A stretch of 64,000 nt of DNA, from contig RQOL01000509.1 of NCBI GenBank assembly GCA_013076295.1, positions 124,001-188,000 on the forward strand, in the 5' to 3' direction. The notes under the pieces were generated by a model, which had not been told where the DNA came from, searched no databases, and saw only the letters and a program-made list of their open reading frames with translations. The DNA is from Sanderia malayensis. Its lineage: Eukaryota; Cnidaria; Scyphozoa; Semaeostomeae; Pelagiidae. Made by a program: the position numbers and the translations under genes. Below are positions 1-12,600 of the stretch, in pieces (position 1 is the first letter of the stretch; the number at the start of each line of letters is the position of its first letter).

Positions 1-434
1 TTCATGTCATAGTTATAGGTAAGTCGGACAAATGTCATTATCGCAAAGTTCATATGTTGTTATAGCTTGTAAATTGTGGTGATAAAAGAGAAGACTCGAT
101 ACGTCAATGATATCTGTTCTTGCTGAATAGCGAAGGTTCAATTGGTCGCTCATTAGTGAATCAATCTGCCTTAAACGTGATTTTTAACCGAACTTGTCTT
201 GATTGTCAAGATAGTTGAATAATTTAAAAATCTCTTCTATCACAGTAGTTGGAAGTGATGAGAAGTGATGGGAGGGAATCAAGGAGTGTATACACAATAC
301 CCACGCACAAAGCAAGCTTTTACGCAAGTTCTATACGATTTGTTCATTAGAAGCATTAGCTGAACGAAATAACGAACGCCATTGCATGTTCATGATTTTG
401 AAGCAAAGCAGATGACGACAAACATGAAACTTAC

Positions 435-620
435 CATCTTTCTTAGCCATTACAACAGCTGTAATGGGGTTACTGGTCGACGAGCCTCCATTTGTAGGCA
501 TAAGTGGGACAACATTGTATTGCGAATTCGCTGCCTTTTCCGTGGGTTTCGACAAAGCAGCCACATCCTTGATAATGGCGTCTTTAGTTGACCCTACTTC
601 AACATTCACGTGTCGCTTAT
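435..620 (-). CDS. Non-EGF exon of the EGF-repeat gene, last one seen
   Basis: This is a 186-base exon with an acceptor at 621-622 and a GTAAGT donor at 433-434. Both junctions are phase 1, like the EGF exons before it. It encodes a Ser/Thr/Ala/Lys-rich sequence without cysteines, so the EGF array ends here. I could not find the following exon in bases 1-434; it lies there unrecognised or beyond the window. Confidence 0.6.
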
Positions 621-3600
621 CTGGGAACAGATGGCAAGATGAAGTAATACCAGCATGTCTGCTTCCAGAATTAAAAGGTGGGGAGGATAAATGAGAGGAT
701 AACTTTTAGCGAACAAATGGTCACCCTCCGTGATCCATGCGTTGAAGTAACAATGATTTCGTAAATAAATGTTTATCGATACGGGGGTCGTGTTTTCTTA
801 CCTGAACAGTGAGCTCCGGTGTAATTATGGACACATTTGCATAGTGCAATGCCATAATACGGTACACATGTACCCCCGTTCTCGCAAGGGTTGGGCAAAC
901 ACACGCTTTCTGCAAATTAAAGCGAACGGTAAATTGAAATCTTCAATATTCTTTGCTCATACTGCACTATTCATTACTTTACTGCTACCATCAGTTCACG
1001 AGAGAATCTCAATAAAACGAACCTTCCGGCCTGAATTTATAAGTATTTGAATTAAACTTCACACTTTCTGCACTTATTTTACGGATCCTTAAATTTTTCT
1101 GTCCTGGACAGAAATATTTTATCCCAGACGCTCAATATAAATAGCTGCTAACGTCTTCTTGTTTATCAAGAGTGCATCAAGAATGGCATACACGTTTTAT
1201 ATACAAGAAACGAGTTTGTAAGAAACCTGGTAGTAGTAATTGTATCATGTGTGTACTGCAATTTTATTGTATACTTATACTTATACCGTACTTCTCTATC
1301 TACTGCATGCATCTCGTGGTATTGCATTCGTACCGCGTTTGTACCGAGCTTGAACCATGCTCTTAATGTCAATAACAGACTACAACTGCGGCTACAACAA
1401 CTACAACAACTACAACAACTACAACAACTACAACAACAATAACTACAACAACAACTGCAACAACTACAACAACTACAGCAACTACGACGGCTCTTACCTT
1501 CGCATATTGGTCCTGAAAAGCCAAGCTTGCATCTGCAACTAAATGCGCCACCACTTTCGATACAGGTGCCTCCATTGGTACAAGGTTGCGATGAGCACCA
1601 ATGCACTGTAATAAACAAATCGAGGCTTGTTAAGAGCATCTAACCACCTTAAACATCACATTAAACAATATCTACATTTCTGTAACATTTAATCTGTGAT
1701 AATGTATATGATAATGTATATGTATACTATGTATATTATATCCATTTTGAAACATTCCAACTCAGAAATTCAGCGATCGTGAAGTAAACTTCGTTGAATT
1801 AATAGAAATACTTCGCAACTCGAGCTTCCAATTTAAGTATTATATCACAACTCTTTCTTATCTGAAGAATTATTGAATATCGTGCATTTGTATGAAACAA
1901 CTCTTACACAAATCTGCACGCAATAGTAAAAATGAAAAACTTAAAGTAATCATACCATCACTTGGCTTTGCTTTGCTTGCTGTCAATAAAAAAGAAAACA
2001 CTGTGAAGACGTGGCAGAAAAATAGGCTCATAACTTAAAATAAACCATCACAAATCCCAGGGAATTATTTCCATCAGTTTTGTAAAATCAGTATCAAAAC
2101 AAGCATCGTAAATATACAATTAAAGCACTTTTTCTCTCAAACAACCTCGGCTGTTTTAAGAACGATTGATTCTTATTGTTCAGCCAGATCACAATTGACA
2201 ATTGACTATTGTTGGTCTATTGTTCATTCGAAACAATGAATTCGATGTCATATTTTAATTCTGAGTTGCAGCCCAGCGAAGCGTTGTAGTTGAGAACAAA
2301 TGCAATCAGAATGGATACCAAGTAAGTCACTCAATTATTAATGCTAACTTCGTATGGGACTAAAAGGCTTGGAACACAACTGCTGCAATGTTAACAATAC
2401 AGTGAAATCTGGAAATAGCGTGTCCCTTACAGCATTTGGTCCTTGAATATGCATCGTAATACAACTCTCAGTATATCAAAGCAATTTTCGGCTACCTACC
2501 CTCCAAGGTTAGCTACATACTTAGAATTCACTGTTGCTTTGAGGAAAGTCTAATAACCTACCTCCACAATATTTTCCTTCGAAATCCTTCTTGCAAAGGC
2601 ACGTAAAGCCACCATTGGAGTTCTCGGTGCAAGTACCACCATTCAAACATGGCGTCGAGAAGCAAGGATCGTAATCTAAGTAAGCATAAATCAAATATGC
2701 AAACATTAATCTTTCCTATTTGTTTCTACAAAAATTATAGTTTCGTAAAAAAAAATGATTGCGTTAACTGAACATCAACTTCTACACATAAGATTGTTAT
2801 AAATGGTCCATGAAATAACAATGAATTTATTGTTCAATCAGAACTTCCTCAGAATGATACAACAGGGGAATAGGAAATTCTGTAGTTGGTTTTATGTTAT
2901 TGCATTTTGCACATGACGATTTAAGCCTCTAGAGTGAGAAGGAGTTTTTCAGTTGAGACAAAAACAGGAGAACCAACCTTCGCAGTTTCGGCCTCTCCAG
3001 CCACCAGTACAAGCACATTCGAATCCTTCGTCATTCACGACAATGCACTTGCCTTTGTGTTTACAGGGGTTCGGTGTGCAAAGATTCTTCACACACTGGT
3101 AGCTCTCCTCGTCCGTTTGAATGCAATGGCTCCCAAAGCGACATGGATTTGGAGAACATAAATCAATCTCTAAAAAAAAGCAAACGACAATGCGTTACAT
3201 TAAATCCTCCCACATGATACATATTGGAACCTGGGAATGCCAGTTCATCCTCATTTAATGATCTTTTTGTATAAGTACCTCGACATTTGGTACCTTAAAC
3301 TACAATTTGCTGATTTAGACCACAATTTGCTCTTCATTAGATAAAATATCTTTATTGAAAAGTTGGCAAGCAACTCTAAATACAAACATTGATTCCCCCA
3401 AGGAAGAAAAATATTTTAGGCCCTGTGGCAAATATGAGTACAAGGCGTCTTCACTAATGCCACTAAGATATTTGGAAGCTTTAGCTAGTCTGTCTCCCTG
3501 GGTTAATCCCCCCAATTCATCTCTCTGTGATACTGCTTCAGGTAATGGTTGGCTAGTTATCTGTCGGAATCAAATAAGCTAAATTTGGGTGACATGCTTG

Positions 3601-6600
3601 TTGTAATATTTCAAAAAATGGGCTATAACATGTAGAAGAGCAATATGCTGAAAAATACAGTAAGCGCATTCTCCACCAATGGTATCATGCTCGCATTAAC
3701 AAGGTGTCTATCTTATAGAGAGTATATCTTATAGAGTGTCTATCTTATAGTGTTTCTATGTTATAGAATGTCCATTCTTATGGATCTGCTTAAACATGGA
3801 GTGTGGACTGGACGAAGACTTCGTTGACTTACTTTCACAAGTTTTGCCTTTAAATCCTTGCGTGCAGTTGCATTTGTAACCAGCTTTACCATCGTGCAAA
3901 CAATGGCCGCCATGTTGGCATGGATCAGGAACGCAAGTGTCTACAGCTGTTGGAGTAAACAAAAAGTAAATAAATAAAAAAATAAATAAATAAATGATGG
4001 GAATCCAGCGCTACGAGGTGTGTGAGCGCAATTTCCTTTTTGCTTATATTTTACCTTCAGATCTGTTTTCGCTGCAAGTTTTCTTATCATCTACCTTACA
4101 TGACGTATACCTAACCTACCTATTTGTCCAGTAAATTGTACACGACTACTGTACAGGACAAATTCGTACGCATATGTATATTATGAAAAAATGGGTGTAA
4201 GCAAGCAATATATAAATAAATCAAGGTAGGTTAAAATGAAGCGATTACTAAATGAATATTGAGCTGTAAAAATGAAGAAACTGATAATTACCTTCACATT
4301 TTTGGCCCATCCATCCAGATGAGCATGAACACGAATAACCAGAACCAGTCGCAGTTTCAAGACACTTGCTATCATGCTGGCATGGAGATGGGTTGCAGGG
4401 GTCTTTCACTGCAAACATATCAACAAAATATCAACAAAAAGAAATGCCAAATACCCAAAGAGAGCATGGAAAATGCTTAAAAGCGTTTTCCAGTTCTTTG
4501 AAAGATCCTTGCGAGTTCCTTCACTCTGTCCGTTGCTTGTCATTTATAACTAGTCATCTTTTCAGTTTTGGCTTTGAAATCAAAACTTCAGAATATGAAG
4601 CTCTTATCGCCCAACGGATAATTCTACCCCGGTCTAAATAGCTCAACTATGTTGAAAGAAAGACAATTTGCAAAAAATGGGGGGGGGGTGATCACAAAAC
4701 AGATATCATAGACAACTTACTGTCACAATCTGTCCCTTGTAGCCGACAGGACATTGGCAACGTAACCAACTCCACCGTTGATTTCTTGACATGTTGCACC
4801 GTGCAAGCAGGGTTTGGAGAACAAGATCAATCTCTAAACAGTACAACGTTGAAAACAGGAATCAATATAGCTGCGGATGTTTATAAGTCATTGTATGACC
4901 GTATGAAGCTTATACGGTCACACGTTGAATATATATGTTTCATACGGTCATACATATATACGGTCATATAAGGCTAACTATACGGTCACAGATAGATACG
5001 GTCATATACGGTCATATGCAGTCAAATATACGGTCACAGATATATGTGGTTTTAACATTGTTTTACAGTGATGAGATGGGCAGAGCCCCAGTAAGTAATA
5101 TAACATATCCATTAAAACCAAGGGCTTAGGCATTGATGAACAATTGATTGGAGGGAGACATTGTTTACCTGCACAGACAGGACTCTGAATCCCAGACTGC
5201 AATTGCAGAATATCCACATTGATCTCGGAGCATACGCCGTGTGTACATGGGTTTGGATGGCATGGATCAACATCTAGAAGCAATGAGAAGCAGAAAGGGT
5301 GCTTATGAGAAATAAAAAGTACTGAATCAAATAGAATAAAGTAATAGAAGTAAATAGAGCTTATAAAAGCCAGGACTTTGGTGCGAATAACTTGTAGCCA
5401 AAACCTTTTCTCGTCTCGAAGTCAAAAGAGAGTAGATATATGTGACTTAGAAGCTGGTTTTATAAGAAACTTTTATGAGAAATGTTTAAGTGCTTCTTAA
5501 TTTTCACGAAAATTGAGTGCTGGAAGCTTTCCCAAACTTTAAGTGGCACAAATTGCAAAATTGTAAGCTTTAAGTTTCTTTAAGAAAACATTGTGCATAG
5601 TAAGCCTAAACATATTCATATTTATATAATCGTAGTGATCTTACCCACGCAGGTCACTCCTCTGAATCCTTCTTTACAAGTGCATGAAAACCCTCCACCA
5701 GGATTATTCAAACAGGCTGCTTGGTTTTGACAAGGATTTGGTTGACACTCGTCAATTTCTAACGAAAAATAAACCGGCCTTAGACACAACACTACGCAAT
5801 ATCAAATAAAGCACACACGATAACATAGCAAACTAGGCTAGAGCCTCCGAAATTAGCAGAAATAAGCACAAGAAGACAAGGATTGAGTTATATAGAAATG
5901 ATTTATCAAATATAAACAATAAACTTCAATAATTCTGTGCAGGTTTAATAAGTCTTACGTTCACATCTGGGTCCTGCGAATCCAATTGTACAAGTGCACT
6001 CGATGTCGTCATGCAACATTGCACACTTCCCGCCATTTTTGCATGGGGATTCAAAACATCGATTGAAGGCTGAAATAAAAATATGTGGTTAATAAAACAA
6101 TGTGGTTCGAGTTGCGGGATACTCAAGGTATCAGAGGTTCGAGCTAAGGAGAAACTTAATAGGAAAATTTCAACGGAAATGAAAATAAAGGATTGAATTA
6201 TGAAATTCTCAAAAGCATTTGTTTTGTATAAAATACATAAAAAGAATGATAAAATAAAGCGCAAGAAAAGATGAAGTATACAGTATGCATGAAAGTGAAC
6301 TATGTAAAAGGGGTGAAGAATAGTTTTGTATAATTTGAGTAACTTACTTTCGCACTGTTCCCCAATAAATTGTTCTGTGCATGTGCAATGGTATGTGTTT
6401 GGTTTATTTTGACAAGTGGCTCCGTTCTTACAAGGATTATTGGCACAAAAATTACGGACTTGAAGAGAAAGAGAAGTATTAAATCGCAGGCTAAAATATC
6501 CAACAAACAATAATTCTTGAAATGAAACCTTTTTATTGAGAGACTGTTGGATAACAAGAAGACACTCCTTGGAGTTCAACAACTTGATCCGGTTCGTTAA

Positions 6601-9600
6601 TTAAGAAAATGCGTATTTTTATAAAGAGGGTATGTTCTTCACACCAGTGCATTGATGCCAAATCACAAACCTTGGGGACCAAAATATTGACCTAAAGATG
6701 ATCGTCATGATCAGATTTAGAGGTATACCTCTTCGCATAACTGCCACTGTAGCCAGAATTACAAAGACATTTGAATGAATTGGAAACTTCAACGCATTGT
6801 CCTCCGTTCTTGCAAGGATTTGAAACACAATATTGTTTATCTGAAAAAGAAGTGCAGTGGGTCATAGTCACATCCATCATCTCATGAGACTCGAATATTT
6901 CTTTCATTTCATTTGTAAAGAGAACCTAATGGTTTATTTGTCTGTGAGAATTTCTAGCTGCATGAAACCAAATCAGAATGAAAAGAGATGAGTGAGTTAG
7001 GTAGACATAGTAGAGTAGTGAGTTAGACATAGTAGAACGTGCAGAACAGTAGAAAGGAAATGAGAACTACAATCGGCTATTAATTACGAAAGCGTGTTTT
7101 TACTTTCACAGTTTTTTCCAGCAAATCCATTCGCACAGTCGCATTGGAATCCACCAGAATACCCGAAGCAATTTCCGCCATTTTTGCACGGGTTCGGGAA
7201 ACAGAAATTAAAATCTACAAAACAACAAATTCAACTCATTAAACTATCATAGATTGAAACTTGCTTAAAAACGCTGAAAAATCTTATCAAACGCCACAGG
7301 TCATTATACAACATGCAGCCCAAAGTAAACTTCATTCATATCACAAAACCTTAACTTTATCCAAAGCTGAACCATTATCAGTAACTGCATCTAAAAACAG
7401 CTGTTGACAGGCAATACTTAGACCAATCTACTTATGCCTATATAACTATACCTATAGCTGGTTTTATGTTTTAGTCTAAGTATGTCAAAATCAATGAAAA
7501 ATTGATTTGATGCAAAACAAGTGTTATTACCTTCACACTGTTTTCCTTTGTAGGTATTTGAGCATGCGCACTTGTAGTTGTCACCATCATTCATACACGT
7601 GCCTCCGTGAAGACAAGGATTTGGATTGCATCTATCCATGGCTAAGGAAAAGCAACAGTATATGTGACAAGTTGGCATGGAACAAAAAGCTCTTCGACAA
7701 ACTATAGAGCTACAATGGTGCACACACTTGCGAAATAGTACAAAATGAAATAAAATTTAAACATGTGAAAAACATTGTAGTTATTTCCGCCGAAACTGGT
7801 TGGAGAATCACGCTAATTGAAAGAGTGAATGATATGAAATATGCGATCGAGATTTCTTGTTCATCAGCAACATTACATGGATTGATTGCAATAATCATCA
7901 GTGGATGATTATCATCATGACTCCTAATCTAATAGCCACGCTTGCATTAGCATTTGGACTGATTGCAAGATTGAATCGTATACGATCAGGATAAAAGGCT
8001 GACAGATCTCATAATGAATACTACAGTGATTAATCGATTGCCTTACAATCACATCTGTCTCCCGTGTATCCATCTTGGCATTTGCATTTGAAGAAACCCA
8101 ATCCCTCTGAGCAAATGCCTCCATGTAAACAAGTATCATCATTGCATTGAGTGTGCTCTGTAAATTAACAAAACATAAAATCAGCTTATTCAAGGTATCA
8201 TCCTCCTGCGCAGTGGCCCATGTACGTTGCTGCGCACGCACGCCCACCTTTAGGCAACACTAACCCTAAACCTAAGCCTAAGCATAACCCTAACCCTAAC
8301 CCTAACTCTAACCCCAACGGTAACCTTAATCCTCACACCTGACACCTTAGGTGTCAATATATCATAGATCTTCCTGCGCAGTAGCCTAAATATGCTACTG
8401 CGCATACTCACCCACATGTAGGCTGCACTAACCCTAAACCTAACTCTAACCCTAACCCTAACTTTAATCCTCTCATCAGACACTGTAGGCATCAACACGT
8501 CATAAATCCTCCTGCGCAGTGGCCTATATATGTTACTGCGCACGCGCGCCCACCTTTAGGCCACACTTACCTTAAACCCCCAACTTTAATCCTCGCACCA
8601 GACACTGTAGGTTTCAATGCGTAATAGATCTCCCTGCGCAGTAGCCTAAATATGCTACTGCGCATACACACCCACATGTAGGCTGCACTAACCCTAACCT
8701 TAATCCTCACACCAGACACTGTAGGTCTCAATACGTCATAAATCCTCCTGCGCAGTGGCCTATATATGTTACTGCGCACGCGCGCCCACCTTTAGGCCAC
8801 ACTTACCTTAAGCTTAACCCCAACTTTAATCCTCACACCAGACACTGTAGGTTTCAATGCGTAATAGATCTCCCTGCGCAGTAGCCTAAATATGCTACTG
8901 CGCATACACACCCACATGTAGGCTGCACTAACCCTAACCCTAATCTTAATCCTCTCATCAGACACTGTAGGTATCAATACGTCATAAATCTTCCTGTGCA
9001 GTAGCCTATGTATGTTACTGCGCATGCACACCCACATGTAGGCTGCACTAACCCTAACCCTAACCTCAATCCTCTAACCGGACACTGTAGTTATCAATAC
9101 GTCATAGATCCTCTTGCGCAGTGGCCATATACATTACTGCGCATGCACGCCCACCTCTAGGCCATACTAACCCTAAGCTTAACCCTAACTCTAGCCCTAA
9201 CCTCAATCCTCTCACCAGACACTGTAGGTATCAATACGTCATAAATCTTCCTGTGCAGTAGCCTATGTATGTTACTGCGCATGCACGCCCACCATTCACG
9301 CAAACATTGACTTTTTTGAGAAAGCTGAAGGACCCAAACATCCCAGAAATATTGGGACAAGAAACGCACTTGGTTGAAAAACTTGAGAAACTGTTCTTAT
9401 GATAAACAGGCTTTTATAATAACAACAAAAAAGCATTTTTATAACACCAACAGCGTGGTGAAACAGAAACTTTTCAGTTCTAAGCACGATACAACGATTC
9501 ATGCAGGAATTCAATGTCTGACAAAACAAAGAGCAAAGCACTGAAGATTGATTCAAACAAATGTAACTCACTTTCACAATTAAAGCCAGCATATCCAGGT

Positions 9601-12600
9601 TTACAGATACATTTATTCGTGCCTCCGTTTGTGACGCATAATCCATTGTTCTGACAACTGCATACTTTTTCTAAAATTAAAATAAATCAAACAAATGAAC
9701 AAGGAAATCATTTTCGATTCGGAGACATCAAATAACAAGTAGCATGATGACATTGAATCATTCGCTTCGCTAATATTACAGCTCATTGATACCTTTATCA
9801 ATGTTAGGATAAACATCCTCATTTTCCCAACTGTTGGGATAAACGCCCCCTCCTACTAATAAGCGCAAAACACTATGGAGATGCTAACAATAGCGTCGTT
9901 GTATAGCATTACCGATAATTCAATTGTTCTTCTCCAGCTAAATAAGCGTCCCTCAAATTATAGCCTCTTTAGATTTAGCGCCTCGGCGTCTATTCAATCA
10001 CGTCTGATTGCACGATAAGCTACATTGTAGGAGCAACCTAGGTCTGAGACATTCACACGCTTAATAAGCGCGAGATTAAAATGTTATTTTTTATTGTGGC
10101 CTGACATAATACTGTTAGCAAACCTTCACAAAGGATTCCTTTGTATTCTGCACTCTCGCACACGCATTTGTACCCACGCAGCGTTGTGGCATCTGGTTGG
10201 CACACTGCATTGTTCATGCAAGGGTTATTGATGCAAGCCATTGGCGAATTCGTGGGTACTGCTATGTCACTACGTTGTGATGAACTTTGCATGAGAGCGC
10301 CAGCTGGTGAAACTGCAACAAAAAACAGCACAATTCAAGTGAATTACATTGCACAGCTGGACAAAATATGGGGAATTATCACAACCATGCTCCCGAAAGG
10401 GGATTGCCACAATGGCACACAATCACTGCAAACCAACATAGCAATAGAGTTTTGGTGTTAGCGTAATACTGCATTAAAACAAGATTCCCTCTTTCAGAAC
10501 GGGTTTTTAAAGCGGATACTTCCTTGGGGCGGACCGGATATTTGATTATTGAAAAATAAAACTCAGTAGTTCTGCGAGTTGATGTTTCTCAAACGGGGAC
10601 TAGAGGAATTGAAAGTGTGCAGTGTATAGAAAGTGTGCACTGTAAAGAAAGTGTGCACTGTAAAGAAAGTGTCTACGGGAATTGAAAATGTCCACTGTAT
10701 AGAAATTCGACTGCATTGAGAAGCGATTGTGGTATGTAAACGATGAAGTGCGAAAATTCTGTTCACTTACTGTCACAAGTTCTTCCAGAAAATCCTCGAA
10801 GACAGATGCATTTGTATTGACTGCTGCATCAAGACGCACTGCGCGTTATTCAGACACGGATTCGGATTGCAAACTGTTCGTCGCACTGTTAAAATGGACA
10901 AACAACAGATAAGATTCACACAACGGTGTCAATTGCATGGTACAACTCAGAATCTACCTTGTGGCAATATGCAGATTAAAATTCAACAAGTTTACATTCG
11001 CGGAATACAAAACATGATAATATTGCTGAGAATTTTTTGCAAAAAAGGTAAATATTGAATCTATGTGGTGCATCCTTAACTTCTTGAACTTTAAAGTCAC
11101 TTATAACATAATTTATCGAGATGTAAATATATAATAATTGCTATATATGTTATGTTATCTTGATTACCATATGCAATGTGTTACCTTCGCAAATTTTTCC
11201 TTGGTAAGACTCTCCACATGAGCACACAAAGCCTTCTGGAGATTCATTGCACGTGCCTTCATTCAGACACGGATTCGGCAGACAACGGTTTCTTTCTACA
11301 ATGGCAAGAGACGCAACACCATTAATCTAAATCGCGTATCTCTGCAACTATTACCATCACGCATATTCCTTCGCAAGGTTTCATAGTTTAATTCAACGCT
11401 ATTCTGAATTCCATCCAATTCATTTCACGATTCAATACGTCTCTTGAGAGTTAAGAATTCAACTCAATGATAATCTGCGATATTTTTTGCAATTCAATTC
11501 ATCCTTCCTCCATGTAATATTCATACATACCCATGCAACGACTTCCTTTGTAGCCAACTGCGCATGTGCATTCAAACCCGGATACTGTTTCTGTGCATTT
11601 GCCACGATTGCGGCAAGGGTTCATTGCGCACCGGCTGCGAACTGCAAAGAAATCATTCCTCAAAATCAGATCAATTGTCTCTCACGTTATTCATCCACTT
11701 GCCCTTATACAATTGATGAAATCAATCTATTGGCAAATATCGCTATCAAAATCCCCATTTCATACCAGAACAATGTTTTCCTTTGAAATATCTTTTGCAT
11801 ATGCATTCGTAGTGTCCATTGTCTTTAGCGTGACAATGACCGCCATTTTGGCAAGGATGGGCGGCACAGGGATCTGAAGAAGATAGATTGGAGCAATCAT
11901 CAATAGCTAAGATAAACAGTTGCAATAAAAACACTGCTGTCACTCATAAAAAATGCTACATATTGTCTTATCCTAGTCATTAGCTGTATTATACTAATGC
12001 TAAGTCTGTTCAAATGGTTAATTCTCAATATCTGCGAGATATCTTAGGTATTAACTGGAAAATACACAACGAACCCCAGTAGGTTTTTCGTAAGATCTTC
12101 GCGATTGTAACTTAACTAAACATTCTTCATGATTATTGCACATATATTTTGCAATGTTAAAGCAAAACACTTGTGCGTAAAGCGTAAAGAAATCGTTGGT
12201 CCGACCTTCATAAACACAGCTTGGAAATTTGCCATTTATGACCAATAATTCCCATTGTATGGTCGACTTAATATGTTAATGATGTCTAATCAGGGCCAAT
12301 GGTGCTTATGTACTGATTGAGCAGTTTGGCTGAGTTAAAGGTCGCAGTTAGTTGGCTACGGTGATAAACATTGTGCACGGGTGATTAGTTGTCAGAATGC
12401 GATCACTAACCCGAGACTATTGGAGGTTCCAGAGTACTCGTTGGATATCAATGCATTATGAATTGCATTGATATCCAGCGAACAAATCAGTCATTTAAAC
12501 ATGCGTGTAAATAAGTTCACCAATCATGATAGCATAGGTATTGTCTAAATAAATGCTCTGTTAAAGATGGGTGGGAGAGATCACTGCGCTTTGGGACAGA

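Noticed and set aside
8270..9190. Chromosome end
   Set aside because: The telomeric hexamers are short, interrupted, and flanked by coding exons on both sides, so they are interstitial.
8205..9296. CRISPR-like array
   Set aside because: Repeats and intervening sequence are both similar between units, the DNA is animal, and units are far too long.
8250..9369. Series of similar 70-100-residue frames on the minus strand (RSNIYRPLRRRIYDVL)
   Set aside because: They look like paralogous peptides but are just minisatellite array A translated; the telomeric hexamers give RVRV runs.
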